This document shows, in pieces, positions 36,751-46,183 of a stretch of 64,000 bases of DNA. Position numbers and translations under genes: made by a program. The notes under the pieces are model-generated. The model ran no database searches and was not told the origin of the DNA. It saw only the letters and a program-made list of their open reading frames with translations. Positions within the stretch are counted from its first letter, which is position 1. Every line of letters starts with the position of its first letter. Source of the stretch: an uncultured Lachnospiraceae bacterium (GTDB lineage: Bacteria; Bacillota; Clostridia; Lachnospirales; Lachnospiraceae); the NCBI GenBank assembly GCA_910578405.1, contig CAJTQO010000002.1, forward strand, positions 100,797 to 164,796, given 5' to 3'.

Positions 36751-37485
36751 ATGGTTTCAAACAGTGAATTGAAGCGGTATCAGAAGAAGGGGGAATACTC
36801 TTATGCTTTTGGGATGTTTCCCACTATGGAGATGTTGGAGAACAGGCCGGACTGTGCAGAGAAGGCGTTGCTTCATTCTTCGGTGCCGGAGGAGGGGAAG
36901 GAGAGGCTGTGCAAGTTGTGCGCCGGGAAAGGAATACCTGTTTATGAAAATGACAGGCTGGTGGAGAAGTTAAGGGAAAAAGAGAATTGTTTTGTGATTG
37001 GCGTGGTAAGGAAGTATGCGTGTGAACTGGAACGTACAGCCAGCCATGTGGTGCTGGTGAATCCGGGTGACAGTGGGAACCTTGGTACGGTTATCCGGAC
37101 TTGTGTCGGTTTTGGGATACAGAATTTGGCGTTGGTGGAACCGGCGGTGGATATTTTTCATCCCAAAACGATACGGGCTTCCATGGGAGCGCTGTTTCGT
37201 TTGAATTTCCATTATTATCCGTCTTTTCAAGAGTATAGGGAGGAGTATGGGGCAGGGCGGGATATGTACCCGTTTATGCTGCAGGGGTCTGTGAAGCTGG
37301 ATGGCCTGGAACCTATGGCAAGGCCCTTTTCCCTTATTTTCGGAAATGAGGCGGCAGGGCTTGATAACAGTTTTCTGGAGGTGGGACAGAGTGTGCGGAT
37401 TGCGCATTCGGACGGGATTGATTCCTTGAATTTGTCTTTGGCGGCAGGGATTGGGATTTATCATTTTACGAAAGGGAAGTTTTAA
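36751..37485 (+). CDS. SPOUT (TrmH/SpoU) family RNA 2'-O-methyltransferase
   Basis: This 244-residue protein has an N-terminal substrate-binding part (about 1-95) and a C-terminal knotted SPOUT domain with motifs NPGDSGNLGTVIRTCVGFG, LIFGNEAAGLD and DSLNLSLAAGIGIYHF. The family methylates ribose 2'-OH groups in rRNA or tRNA; the exact target cannot be told from sequence. The start lies 21 bp after rsgA, preceded by CGGAGG, indicating the same transcript. Confidence 0.9.
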   Translation: MVSNSELKRYQKKGEYSYAFGMFPTMEMLENRPDCAEKALLHSSVPEEGKERLCKLCAGKGIPVYENDRLVEKLREKENCFVIGVVRKYACELERTASHVVLVNPGDSGNLGTVIRTCVGFGIQNLALVEPAVDIFHPKTIRASMGALFRLNFHYYPSFQEYREEYGAGRDMYPFMLQGSVKLDGLEPMARPFSLIFGNEAAGLDNSFLEVGQSVRIAHSDGIDSLNLSLAAGIGIYHFTKGKF

Positions 37486-37656
37486 AAAATGCCAGCGTTT
37501 GGGCGCCATGTTTAGAAGCGATGCAGGATTGGGGGAATGATATGTTCCGTTTATTCACAAACAAAGTCCGACTTTGCTTCATAGGCGTTATGATAAGATA
37601 TGGCAGTAACATAGGGAAGCTTTTTGGTTTGGATGATTTTAGATGAGGGAAACGCC

Positions 37657-38589
37657 ATGGAATATTTTATGGAAAAGAATTGGATGGTTTTAGATATACC
37701 TTCTATGCAGTCTATACAATGTGAAACGGTGGAACATTTTTTGGCACGCTTTATTCCTTCTAAGAAAATGCAGTATTTCCTGTTAAGCAATGGGTGGCTG
37801 CGAATGGATGGAGAGGCGGTGAAGAGGGGGCAGAAGCTGCAGGGGAAGAAGTTAAGCGTCCTGCTCTATCCTTATGAAAAAGGATACAAAGGCAAGAGGG
37901 GAGAGCTTCCGGAAGTTGTGTATGAGGATGAAATTTTGCTGGTGGTGTGTAAGCCGCACGGACTGAATGTGCATGATGTTGGGAATGGGGCATGGACATT
38001 GCAGGATCAGGTGGAAGCTTACTTTGCCCAAAAGGGGATGGACTGTCTGTGCCAGCCTGTACACAGGCTGGACAAAGAGACAAAAGGGCTGGTAGTGTTT
38101 TGTAAAAGCGAAGTGTTTCAGCCGCTGCTTGACCGGATGGTTTTTGAAAAGCAGATTGGGCGCCGTTATCTGGCATTGGTCAAAGGGGAGTGCAAGGCCG
38201 GCACGCGCTTTGACTGTACGGAGCCGATTGGAAAGGATTGTCAGGATTCGGGCAGGCGGGTGGTATGCCGGAATGGACAAAAAGCAGTGACTCATGTGGA
38301 GTCTTTGGGGACAAATAAGAAATACAGTGTTTTAAAGTGCGCGCTGGAAACGGGCCGTACCCATCAGATTAGGGTGCATTTAAGCTGCCATCATTTTCCG
38401 GTGGTGAATGACCCTTTGTACGGGAAAATGGACCCGGTGATTTGGGATATGGGGTTAGTGGGATATGAAATCAGTTTCGTACATCCATTGAGCGGGAAAA
38501 ATATTATATTGCATACAGAGCCGGAAGAAGATTTTCAAAAAGCAGTGGTAGAGATACATGGGCCTGGCGTATATATGGATATTTTATAA
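37657..38589 (+). CDS. RluA family pseudouridine synthase
   Basis: This 310-residue enzyme isomerises uridine in rRNA or tRNA. An S4-like RNA-binding region lies near residues 25-80, then the catalytic motif PVHRLDKETKGLVVFCKS, in which the aspartate is the nucleophile, and TGRTHQIRVHLS plus NDPLYG further on. The ATG at 37657 is preceded by TGAGGGA; the track-like open frame extends to 37624 only by a TTG. Which of the RluA-type targets it modifies is not clear. Confidence 0.9.
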   Translation: MEYFMEKNWMVLDIPSMQSIQCETVEHFLARFIPSKKMQYFLLSNGWLRMDGEAVKRGQKLQGKKLSVLLYPYEKGYKGKRGELPEVVYEDEILLVVCKPHGLNVHDVGNGAWTLQDQVEAYFAQKGMDCLCQPVHRLDKETKGLVVFCKSEVFQPLLDRMVFEKQIGRRYLALVKGECKAGTRFDCTEPIGKDCQDSGRRVVCRNGQKAVTHVESLGTNKKYSVLKCALETGRTHQIRVHLSCHHFPVVNDPLYGKMDPVIWDMGLVGYEISFVHPLSGKNIILHTEPEEDFQKAVVEIHGPGVYMDIL

Positions 38590-38736
38590 AACGTCTATCT
38601 GATACCGGAGGAACACTGCAGGCAGCGTCAAACAGATTTGAAAGCAGCATAGCTGTTTTTGAATAAATAACAAGAAAAAGCCAGAAAAACTAAGAAGCGG
38701 ATAGAATCCTTTCGTTTTAGATGTTTATGCTGCTGG

Positions 38737-38787
38737 GGACGGCTCATTTCTACCTTATGGTATGCCCGTAGACAGGATTCGCCGTCC
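38737..38787 (+). other. Possible structured leader RNA upstream of the small gene and PAP2
   Basis: In the 242-bp gap 38590-38831 a perfect 7-bp stem GGACGGC (38737-38743) / GCCGTCC (38781-38787) encloses a 37-nt loop with an inner CTAC/GTAG pairing. It lies 45 nt ahead of the next start codon. I do not recognise a known riboswitch class. Confidence 0.3.
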
Positions 38788-38831
38788 GGCATTATCAGGC
38801 TGGAGACAAAAAAGCGGAAAGGTATTGAAAA

Positions 38832-39056
38832 GTGTTTTTTAAAAAAGGAAAAAAGAAGGAATTGGCAGCATATGATAAAACAGGGAAAATTCCGGTGATT
38901 CGCGCCAGTATCTGTACAGGGGAAAAGGTAGCAGGGTTTAGGGACGAAACGACAGGGAAGTTTGAGGAACTGATGCTGATTCGGGACGACGGAGATTTAC
39001 GGAAGTTTATGCTCCAATATCAGATTGGAGAGAGGGAGTTAAAGAAAGAATGGTAG
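38832..39056 (+). CDS. Small conserved-looking hypothetical protein
   Basis: A 74-residue basic-then-acidic protein starts at a GTG at 38832 with GGAAAGG about nine bases ahead. It begins FFKKGKKKELAAYDKTGKIP and contains VIRASICTGEKVAGFRD and RKFMLQYQIGERELKKEW, without signal peptide or membrane segment. It overlaps the PAP2 gene by 7 bp, which argues that it is a real, translationally coupled gene. No function can be given. Confidence 0.7.
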   Translation: MFFKKGKKKELAAYDKTGKIPVIRASICTGEKVAGFRDETTGKFEELMLIRDDGDLRKFMLQYQIGERELKKEW

Positions 39057-39580
39057 AATGGGAAATCTTAACCGCACTGTGGGAGTGGCATTCGCCAGCC
39101 CGGGATTTCTTTTTTACGCACATTACGATGTTAGGGGATGGCGGTGTGCTTTGGATTGCTTTAGGGCTGCTGCTGCTTTTGCGTAAAAAATACCGGAAGC
39201 AGGGGGTATTGCTGTTGCTTTGTCTGCTTATCAGTTTTCTCATAGGGAATGTGTTTTTGAAGAACTTGGTACGGCGCAGCCGTCCATGTTGGATGTATCC
39301 GAATGTGCCTTTGCTTGTGGCAAATCCAAGAGATTTTTCTTTTCCGTCCGCCCATACTATGGTTGGGTTTGCAGGGGCGACGGCATTGTGGCATACGGAC
39401 AGGCGGTTTGGGGTGGCGGCTTATGTGGTTGCGGCATTGATTGCGTTTTCACGTCTATACCTGACGGTGCATTGGCCAACGGATGTATTGGCAGGAATGG
39501 CGCTTGGAATTGCAGTTGGGCATTTTGTATTTTACATAGCAAGAAAACGGGAAGGAGAAGCGGCATATGAGGATGTATGA
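39050..39580 (+). CDS. PAP2-family membrane phosphatase
   Basis: This 176-residue integral membrane protein has about five hydrophobic segments and the three phosphatase motifs: KNLVRRSRP (K-x6-R-P), FPSAHT (PSGH-like) and SRLYLTVHWPTD (S-R-x5-H-x3-D). The family dephosphorylates lipid phosphates such as undecaprenyl pyrophosphate or phosphatidylglycerol phosphate at the outer membrane face. It overlaps both neighbours (7 bp upstream, 14 bp downstream), so the three genes form one translationally coupled unit. Confidence 0.92.
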   Translation: MVEWEILTALWEWHSPARDFFFTHITMLGDGGVLWIALGLLLLLRKKYRKQGVLLLLCLLISFLIGNVFLKNLVRRSRPCWMYPNVPLLVANPRDFSFPSAHTMVGFAGATALWHTDRRFGVAAYVVAALIAFSRLYLTVHWPTDVLAGMALGIAVGHFVFYIARKREGEAAYEDV

Positions 39581-40871
39581 TTTAATAATGAAGAAAAGGA
39601 ATGGCGGGAAGTTAGTGAAGCCGGAGATTGATTATATGGTGAAAGGATTTACTGCAGGGGAAATTCCGGATTACCAAATGGCCGCTATGATGATGGCAGT
39701 TTATTTTGTGGGGCTGGATGAAGAAGAGACGCTGCACCTGACTATGGCGATGGCTCATAGCGGCGATATGCTGGATTTGTCTGGAATCCATGGAGTGAAG
39801 GTGGATAAGCATAGCACAGGGGGCGTGGGGGATAAGACATCCCTGGCGCTGACGCCTATGGTGGCAGCCTGTGGCATTAAGGTGGCAAAGATGAGCGGGC
39901 GGGGGCTTGGCCATACCGGAGGGACCATTGATAAGCTGGAGAGTTTTGCCGGGTTTACAACAGGAATCACGCAGCGACGGTTTATGGAAAACGTGGAAAG
40001 AGTCGGCATTGCAATTATGGGACAGACAGCCGACCTGGCGCCTGCGGACAAGAAATTGTATGCGCTTCGGGACGTAACGGCAACGGTGGACAATATGTCC
40101 TTAATTGCCAGTTCCATTATGAGCAAGAAACTGGCTTCTGGCGCAGACGCCATTGTACTGGATGTGAAAACGGGGAGCGGCGCTTTTATGAAAGCGGAAA
40201 AGGATGCCCGTGCGCTGGCGGAAGAAATGGTAAAGATTGGGAAGAATGCAGGCAGGAGGACATCTGCCGTGATTTCCGATATGGATCAGCCATTAGGATA
40301 TGCAGTGGGCAACGCGCTGGAGGTGAAGGAGGCCATAGCCACATTAAAAGGAGAAGGGCCAGAGGATTTTGTGGAGCTTTGCCTGGCCCTGGGTTCCCAT
40401 ATGGTAGTGGCTGGCGGTATGGCGGAAAGCCTTGCAGAAGCGGAAGGGAAACTGAAACAGGCGGTTGCCGACGGCAGCGCTTTGGACAAATTGGCGGAAT
40501 TTGTGGAGGCGCAAGGTGGGGATAAAGAAGCAGTCTATGATACGGGGCGGCTGCCTAAAGCGGCATACATAGAGGAAGTTCTTTCCCCGCAGGAGGGATA
40601 TGTGGAGCATATCGTTTGTGATGAAATCGGCATATGCTCTTTGATGCTTGGCGGAGGCAGGGAAACAAAGGAGAGTGTAATTGACCTGTCCGTAGGTATG
40701 GAGCTAAAGAAAAAGGTAGGGGACTATGTAAGGATAGGAGAGCCCCTGGCTAAAGTCCATGGCAATGACAAGGGGAAAATGGAGGCGGCGGTGAAAAGGC
40801 TTCTTGGCAGCTATCGTTTTTCCGGGCAGCCAGTGGGCAAGCCGTCTCTGATTAAAGCTGTCATAGAATAG
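39567..40871 (+). CDS. pdp: Pyrimidine-nucleoside phosphorylase
   Basis: This 434-residue enzyme phosphorolyses uridine or thymidine in nucleoside salvage. The family signature KMSGRGLGHTGGTIDKLES follows KHSTGGVGDKTSLAL, and the active-site block ALRDVTATVDNMSLIASSIMSKK is intact. Length and motifs fit the Gram-positive Pdp type that accepts both ribo- and deoxyribonucleosides rather than the thymidine-specific DeoA, but sequence alone does not settle it. The ATG at 39567 lies within the PAP2 gene after GGGAAGGAG. Confidence 0.94.
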   Translation: MRMYDLIMKKRNGGKLVKPEIDYMVKGFTAGEIPDYQMAAMMMAVYFVGLDEEETLHLTMAMAHSGDMLDLSGIHGVKVDKHSTGGVGDKTSLALTPMVAACGIKVAKMSGRGLGHTGGTIDKLESFAGFTTGITQRRFMENVERVGIAIMGQTADLAPADKKLYALRDVTATVDNMSLIASSIMSKKLASGADAIVLDVKTGSGAFMKAEKDARALAEEMVKIGKNAGRRTSAVISDMDQPLGYAVGNALEVKEAIATLKGEGPEDFVELCLALGSHMVVAGGMAESLAEAEGKLKQAVADGSALDKLAEFVEAQGGDKEAVYDTGRLPKAAYIEEVLSPQEGYVEHIVCDEIGICSLMLGGGRETKESVIDLSVGMELKKKVGDYVRIGEPLAKVHGNDKGKMEAAVKRLLGSYRFSGQPVGKPSLIKAVIE

Positions 40872-40894
40872 TCGGGAGCCGCATATATTGTTCC

Positions 40895-41218
40895 ATGATA
40901 AGAAGCAGAAAATCAGCCGTCAGGCAAAACGGGAGACAAACTGGAAAACAAAAATTAGAAAGACAGAAAGAAATCATCGTGGAATCGCTGAAACTGCCGA
41001 AGGACTCTATGCTGGGGGCTTCTATTGTTACAGTGACAGGAAGAGAGGATGCTTTTGTGGAAAATTATAGGGGCATCTTGGAATATTCCCCGGAGTGTAT
41101 TGTGCTACAGGGCAAAACCTGTCAAATTAGCATAAGCGGTAAACGGATGACGATTGATTATTATACGAATGAAGATATGAAAATCAGCGGTTGCATAGAG
41201 TGTATCCGTTACCATTAA
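40895..41218 (+). CDS. yqfC: YabP/YqfC family sporulation protein, YqfC
   Basis: This 107-residue protein belongs to the YabP/YqfC family: after a basic N-terminus it reads IVESLKLPKDSMLGASIVTVTGREDAFVENYRGILEY and ends in a short beta-rich part (ITISGKRM-like SISGKRMTIDYY). Its place just before YqfD identifies it as YqfC, a forespore/mother-cell sporulation protein of unknown activity. No clear ribosome site precedes the ATG at 40895, so the exact start is uncertain. Confidence 0.85.
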   Translation: MIRSRKSAVRQNGRQTGKQKLERQKEIIVESLKLPKDSMLGASIVTVTGREDAFVENYRGILEYSPECIVLQGKTCQISISGKRMTIDYYTNEDMKISGCIECIRYH

Positions 41219-41314
41219 AGCGACGCTTGTTTTCACCTTATAGGAAACTGCGTTAAGGCGCATATATAAGAGTGTCCTGCTTTTTTAGGTTTGCATTTTG
41301 AGCAGGCATGGCCG

Positions 41315-41364
41315 CTTCCGGGGCATAGTTTGGATGTTGTTTTTCTTTTCCAGGGCCCCGGAAG
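41315..41364 (+). other. Leader hairpin upstream of yqfD
   Basis: In the 228-bp gap before yqfD a perfect 10-bp stem CTTCCGGGGC (41315-41324) / GCCCCGGAAG (41355-41364) surrounds a T-rich loop. It is not followed by T residues. CATATATA at 41260-41267 may be part of a sporulation-type promoter, which is weakly supported. Confidence 0.35.
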
Positions 41365-41446
41365 AAGATGCAGGATTTCAATCTCTTAGAGTTTGCGCCC
41401 CACCGTTTGGCTAAGGGGAGTTTCATTAAGGAGGTAGATTGTACCT

Positions 41447-42739
41447 ATGCTTCAGTTTATACAGTTTCTGAAAGGCTATGTCTGCATTAGAGTATGGGGA
41501 TATTCGCCGGAGCGGTTTATGAATTTATGCAGCAACCATGATATTTTTTTATGGGATATAAAAAATTGTGGGGAATATTACTCCATGTGCATTACGGTAG
41601 CGGGGTTTTATCGGTTAAAGGGAATCGTAAAGAAAACAGGGACAAAGGTAGCCATACAAAAGCGTTGTGGACTGCCTTTTTTAGTGCCGAAGATGATGCG
41701 CAGGAAAATTTTTCTGATTGGCCTGATTGGGAGTCTGGCGTTTTGGATGTGGATGTCTACCTTTATATGGGCGGTGGAAGTGGAAGGAAACTATTCCATT
41801 TCTGAAGATATATTTTTGGATTTTCTAAAACAAAACGATGTATATGTGGGGATGCGGAGAAAAGATGTGGATATAGAAGCGCTGGAAAAGCAGATAAGGC
41901 AGGATTTTGGCATAGTTACATGGACTTCAGCGAAGATTGACGGGACGCGGCTGCAGATACAGATTAAGGAAAATGAAGTGAAAGCCGTCGAGAAGCGGGG
42001 AGAGGGCGCAGAGGAAGGAACGGAATCCGGAAACCGTTTTGGCTCCGACCTGGTGGCGGAAGCGGATGGGCAGATTGTCAGTATGGTGACTCGTGCGGGT
42101 GTGCCGCAATTGGCAGTGGGGGCGGAGGTAAAAAAGGGGGATGTGCTGGTGGCGGGGAGCGTACCCGTGTATAATGAGGACTCAACAGTGCGGAGGTATC
42201 AGTATTATGATGCGGATGCGGATGTTTTTATCAGCCGGAACTTGCACCAGACGGAAGAACTTCCGCTTTCCTATCAGAAAAAGGAATATACGGGGGAAGA
42301 AAAAGAGGAAGTTTTCCTGTCGGTTATGGAAAAAGAATTTTATTTGCGGATAGGAAAGGTAAAGTATGAGAATTATGATAAGATAACGGATAAAAAACAG
42401 GTGAAACTGCTGGACAATTTTTACTTGCCCGTGTATTATGGGAGCAGTTTGAACAGGGAGTATGTGATGAAGGACAATATTTATACAAAAGAAGAGGTAA
42501 AAAATATATTTTCCGAAAAATTAATAAAATATATGGCCGATTTGGAGGAAAAAGGGGTACAAATAATCAAAAAAAATGTTACAATAGATAAGAAAAATAA
42601 AAAATGGCGTATGGATGTGGATTTGCAGATTGTAGAGCAGACTGGAAAAAATATACCTATCGTGCCAGTGCAGGAAGAAACGGAAAACGCTCAGGAAGGG
42701 ATGCCGGATATGCAGGATGAGGAGGCGTCCGCAGAGTGA
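41447..42739 (+). CDS. yqfD: Sporulation protein YqfD
   Basis: This 430-residue protein matches YqfD, a membrane protein needed for efficient sporulation. It has an N-terminal soluble region (about 1-85), one membrane helix (IFLIGLIGSLAFWMWMSTFIWAV, about 87-109), then a long extracytoplasmic part beginning with VEVEGNYSISEDIFLDFL, which resembles a POTRA-like repeat, and a VSMVTRAGVPQLAVGAEVKKGDVLVAG biotinyl-lipoyl-like loop. The start ATG at 41447 has AAGGAGG twelve bases upstream. It precedes phoH and ybeY, the conserved yqfC-yqfD-phoH-ybeY order of Firmicutes. Confidence 0.92.
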   Translation: MLQFIQFLKGYVCIRVWGYSPERFMNLCSNHDIFLWDIKNCGEYYSMCITVAGFYRLKGIVKKTGTKVAIQKRCGLPFLVPKMMRRKIFLIGLIGSLAFWMWMSTFIWAVEVEGNYSISEDIFLDFLKQNDVYVGMRRKDVDIEALEKQIRQDFGIVTWTSAKIDGTRLQIQIKENEVKAVEKRGEGAEEGTESGNRFGSDLVAEADGQIVSMVTRAGVPQLAVGAEVKKGDVLVAGSVPVYNEDSTVRRYQYYDADADVFISRNLHQTEELPLSYQKKEYTGEEKEEVFLSVMEKEFYLRIGKVKYENYDKITDKKQVKLLDNFYLPVYYGSSLNREYVMKDNIYTKEEVKNIFSEKLIKYMADLEEKGVQIIKKNVTIDKKNKKWRMDVDLQIVEQTGKNIPIVPVQEETENAQEGMPDMQDEEASAE

Positions 42740-42815
42740 CGGAAGGGACTATGGCAAATAGGCATTTCCAAGCGGCAGGCCGGATTCGGATGCCAGTATC
42801 CGAATGGGGGAGAAA

Positions 42816-43862
42816 ATGGAATCTATGGAAGGAAGAGAACGCCGGATTCAGGTTCCGGCGGAATATATGCAGAATATATTCGGGCAGTGTGATTTTTATA
42901 TAAAGAAGATTGAAAGAAGCTTCGGTGTGGACATCATTGACCGGGACGGGGAAGTCAGGGTGACAGGACAGGCGGCTGCGGTGAAGCAGGCGGCGCATGT
43001 GATAAAGCAACTGGTTGGATTATCAGAGAGAGGGAATGCGATTCAGGAGCAGAATGTGGATTATGCAATAGCGGTGGAAATGGAAGCTGGAATGAAAACA
43101 GAGGAAAATCAGGAAGATATTTTGATGGAAATAGACAGTGACTGTATATGTCATACGGTGAATGGGAAACCAGTGAAGCCAAAGACATTAGGACAGAAGC
43201 AATATGTGGATGCCATGCGGGACAATATGGTGGTGTTTGGTCTTGGGCCAGCCGGCACAGGGAAGACTTATCTGGCTATGGCTATGGCAGTGACAGCTTT
43301 TAAGCGGGAAGAAGTGAGCCGTATCATTTTGACGCGTCCGGCCATAGAAGCCGGGGAAAAACTGGGATTTCTGCCAGGGGATTTACAGAGCAAGGTGGAT
43401 CCTTACCTGCGTCCGCTGTACGATGCGTTGTATCAGATTATGGGGGCGGAGAGTTTTGCCAAAAATATGGAAAAGGGACTGATTGAAGTGGCTCCCCTGG
43501 CCTATATGCGGGGAAGGACGCTGGACAATGCGTACATTATCTTGGATGAGGCGCAAAACACCACACCGGCGCAGATGAAGATGTTTCTCACCAGAATTGG
43601 GTTTGGTTCAAAAGTGGTTGTGACCGGTGATGCATCCCAGAAAGACCTGGCGCCAGGGACGGCGTCTGGGTTAGATGTGGCAGTGAAGATATTGGGCAAA
43701 ATAGAGGACATTGCCTTCTGCAAACTGACCAGTAAGGATGTGGTCAGGCATCCGCTGGTGCAAAGAATTGTCAAAGCATACGAAGACTATGAAAAGGCTG
43801 ATGCGCGCAGGCAGGCACAGGCAGCGGGCAGGAGCGGCAGGATAAAAGGAAGAAGGAAGTAA
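42816..43862 (+). CDS. phoH: PhoH-like ATPase
   Basis: This 348-residue protein has an N-terminal KH-like RNA-binding region (about 1-75) and a helicase-like ATPase: Walker A GLGPAGTGKTYLAMAMAV, RPAIEAGEKLGFLPGDL, and Walker B ILDEAQNTTPAQMKMFLTR followed by VVTGDASQKDL. PhoH is linked to RNA metabolism together with YbeY, encoded five bases downstream. The ATG at 42816 is chosen over 42804 because the GGGGGAG site overlaps the latter. The C-terminus is lysine/arginine-rich (about 330-348). Confidence 0.94.
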   Translation: MESMEGRERRIQVPAEYMQNIFGQCDFYIKKIERSFGVDIIDRDGEVRVTGQAAAVKQAAHVIKQLVGLSERGNAIQEQNVDYAIAVEMEAGMKTEENQEDILMEIDSDCICHTVNGKPVKPKTLGQKQYVDAMRDNMVVFGLGPAGTGKTYLAMAMAVTAFKREEVSRIILTRPAIEAGEKLGFLPGDLQSKVDPYLRPLYDALYQIMGAESFAKNMEKGLIEVAPLAYMRGRTLDNAYIILDEAQNTTPAQMKMFLTRIGFGSKVVVTGDASQKDLAPGTASGLDVAVKILGKIEDIAFCKLTSKDVVRHPLVQRIVKAYEDYEKADARRQAQAAGRSGRIKGRRK

Positions 43863-43866
43863 AAGT

Positions 43867-44388
43867 ATGGCATGTTATGTGGAAAACGAAACAGGGACAA
43901 GCTTTCCCTTTTCGATAGAGGAAACGGTGCAGGGAATAATGGAGACAGTGCTGGAAAACGAAGCCTGCCCTTATGAGGCAGTGGTCAATGTGCTGCTTAC
44001 CGATGATGCGGGCATCCGAGAATGGAACAGAAAGTATAGGGATATTGACCGGGCTACAGATGTGCTGTCTTTTCCTAATGTAAGTTATGACGCCCCCGGC
44101 GATTTTGGGCAGGTGGAAGAGGCGGAGGCGGACTGTTTTGATCCTGACAGCGGGGAACTGGTCTTGGGCGATATTATCCTTTCCGTGGATAAGGTGAAGG
44201 AACAGGCCAGGAACTATGGACACAGCCAACGGCGGGAGTTTGCGTTTTTGGTAGCCCACAGTATGCTCCATCTGTGCGGTTATGACCATATGGAAGAGGC
44301 GGAAGCGGCCCGGATGGAAGAAAAGCAGGAGAAAGCGCTGGCACAGCTTGGGATTACCAGGGAAACAGGAAGCGCAAAAAGCATGTAA
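43867..44388 (+). CDS. ybeY: Endoribonuclease YbeY (16S rRNA 3'-end maturation)
   Basis: This 173-residue metallo-endoribonuclease has the zinc motif HSMLHLCGYDH, and the earlier RDIDRATDVLSFP block typical of the family, with ELVLGDIILSVDKV between. It acts in ribosome quality control and 16S rRNA 3' processing. AGGAAG sites lie just upstream and phoH ends four bases before its ATG. The C-terminus is slightly extended by about ten residues. Confidence 0.96.
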   Translation: MACYVENETGTSFPFSIEETVQGIMETVLENEACPYEAVVNVLLTDDAGIREWNRKYRDIDRATDVLSFPNVSYDAPGDFGQVEEAEADCFDPDSGELVLGDIILSVDKVKEQARNYGHSQRREFAFLVAHSMLHLCGYDHMEEAEAARMEEKQEKALAQLGITRETGSAKSM

Positions 44389-44533
44389 CAGAGAAATATT
44401 TGCAGGCGGAAGGGAAACGGAAACAGGAAGCGCCGGATATGTTTCGGAAACGACCTGCTATGTCTGTCTGAAAATGGAATACATTGGAACGGTTGTTTGT
44501 AAAGAAAAAGGAAATAGAAGGAACAGGGATTCA

Positions 44534-46183
44534 ATGAGTCAGAAAACAAAAGCAAACAGAAGCGGCAGGGGTAGGCGGCGGGAATGGATGATGAATGTGG
44601 GTTTGATTGCTTACATTATTAGCTTTGTCCTGCGTATTCCTTTGGGCCGCATGATTGGTGACAAAGGAATTGGCTTTTATGCCGGAGTTATGGAAATGTA
44701 TTTGGTGATTAACGTGATATTTTCCTATGGGGTGTCCAAGGCGTTGGCTGCATTGGTGCGGTACCGGGCAAGAAGGGAAATGTTCCGCAGCGCGAAACGG
44801 GTGTACCGGGATGTGATGATGTTTACATTGGCCATAGGCGCTTTACTTATGGTGAGCGCTATCGTTTTCTGTGGGTTTTTCTCGGAAACTCTGCTGTTGG
44901 AGCCAAGGGGGTATCTGGCAGTGGCAGCAATTGCGCCTGCTATTTTCCTGTCAGCGGTGACAGGAGTTATGCGTGGGTATTTCCAGGGGATGGGGACGAT
45001 GGTTCCTACCATACAATCCAAGTTGGTGGAGAAAGTTGTACAATTCGTGGCAAGCCTGATGCTGGCGGCGGTTTTCTATTCTTATGGGGAAAAGGTGGCG
45101 GCATTGCTAAAAACATCGGAATTTGCAGCGGCATATGGCGCTGTGGGGGCTGCGCTTGGGATGTCAGTGGCATGTTTTTTTTCCTTGCTTCATCTAATTT
45201 TTATTCATGTCGTATACGCTAAAACGTTCAAACGGCAGTTGGCGCGGGACAATACAAAGTATGCCGAAAGTAATGCGCAGATTTTCCTGATGTTTTTTCA
45301 GGCGGCATTGCCTTATATCCTTTGCGCTATGCTTTATAATATGAATTATATTGTAGACCAGAGGATTTTTAATTATGCTATGAATGTAAAGGAAAAAGGC
45401 AGCCTGCGGACGGGACACTGGGGGGTATACTATGGAAAATACAGCGTAGTGGTCGGGTTGGCAGCCACAATATTTGCCTTTGTGGCGGCAATGGGGATTC
45501 CAAGGATTATTCAGCTCCAGGAAAAGCAGGAAAACAGGGAGGCGCAGTACCGGTTTGGCAATTTGATGCATCAATTGGCCATCCTTACAATACCGTGCGC
45601 CGTTATGCTGGCAGTTTTAGCAGAACCGATTGTAGGTCTGTTGTTTACCGGGGATAAGGAAACTGCCGTAACGATGCTCCAGGCTGGGTCGGTGGTGGTG
45701 GCGTTGTTTCCATTTGCTTATTTGTGCATGAATATACTGCAAAGGACGAGGAACCAGAGAGTGGTGATTTTTGGAGGGTTAGCGGCATTTTTGTCGCATA
45801 TACTGCTTTTGGTGATTCTTGTCACTAATACAAAATTGGGAATCCATGCGGTAGTCTGTGCCGGAATATTCTTTTGGCTGATTGTTTGTGGGGCAGGTCT
45901 TTTCGGAATAATGCGTTACTTGTCCTATACGCCGGATTGGATTCGTTTTTTTGCCATTCCATCTGCTTGCGCAGCGGTTTCGGGCCTGGTGGCTATGCTT
46001 TTATGTAAATTATTGCTGAGCTTGCTTGGAAATGCAGTGACGTTGTTGATTTGTCTTGTTGTAGGGCTGTTGGTCTATAATGTGCTTTTGGTTGTTTTGA
46101 AAGGAGTAAAGGAAGAGGAATTGCGGGAAATGCCCGGAGGAGGCATTTTGCTGCGGCTTTGGGAACGGGTGCATTTGATTTGA
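44534..46183 (+). CDS. SpoVB/MurJ-like polysaccharide or lipid flippase
   Basis: This 549-residue polytopic membrane protein (about fourteen hydrophobic segments) belongs to the MOP exporter superfamily. The first block VGLIAYIISFVLRIPLGRMIGDKGIGFY and AVTGVMRGYFQGMGTMVPT are characteristic of SpoVB/RfbX/MurJ-like flippases that move lipid-linked sugar precursors across the membrane. Association with spore cortex synthesis is likely, from homology to SpoVB and the neighbouring sporulation genes. The ATG at 44534 follows AAGGAACAGGG; the open frame upstream is not supported. Orthologue assignment (SpoVB versus YabM/MurJ) is uncertain. Confidence 0.85.
   Translation: MSQKTKANRSGRGRRREWMMNVGLIAYIISFVLRIPLGRMIGDKGIGFYAGVMEMYLVINVIFSYGVSKALAALVRYRARREMFRSAKRVYRDVMMFTLAIGALLMVSAIVFCGFFSETLLLEPRGYLAVAAIAPAIFLSAVTGVMRGYFQGMGTMVPTIQSKLVEKVVQFVASLMLAAVFYSYGEKVAALLKTSEFAAAYGAVGAALGMSVACFFSLLHLIFIHVVYAKTFKRQLARDNTKYAESNAQIFLMFFQAALPYILCAMLYNMNYIVDQRIFNYAMNVKEKGSLRTGHWGVYYGKYSVVVGLAATIFAFVAAMGIPRIIQLQEKQENREAQYRFGNLMHQLAILTIPCAVMLAVLAEPIVGLLFTGDKETAVTMLQAGSVVVALFPFAYLCMNILQRTRNQRVVIFGGLAAFLSHILLLVILVTNTKLGIHAVVCAGIFFWLIVCGAGLFGIMRYLSYTPDWIRFFAIPSACAAVSGLVAMLLCKLLLSLLGNAVTLLICLVVGLLVYNVLLVVLKGVKEEELREMPGGGILLRLWERVHLI

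Noticed and set aside
38740..38790. Purine-riboswitch-like TTTCTACC in the leader before the small gene
   Set aside because: The rest of the purine aptamer (CCGTAAAT and GACTA parts) is missing.
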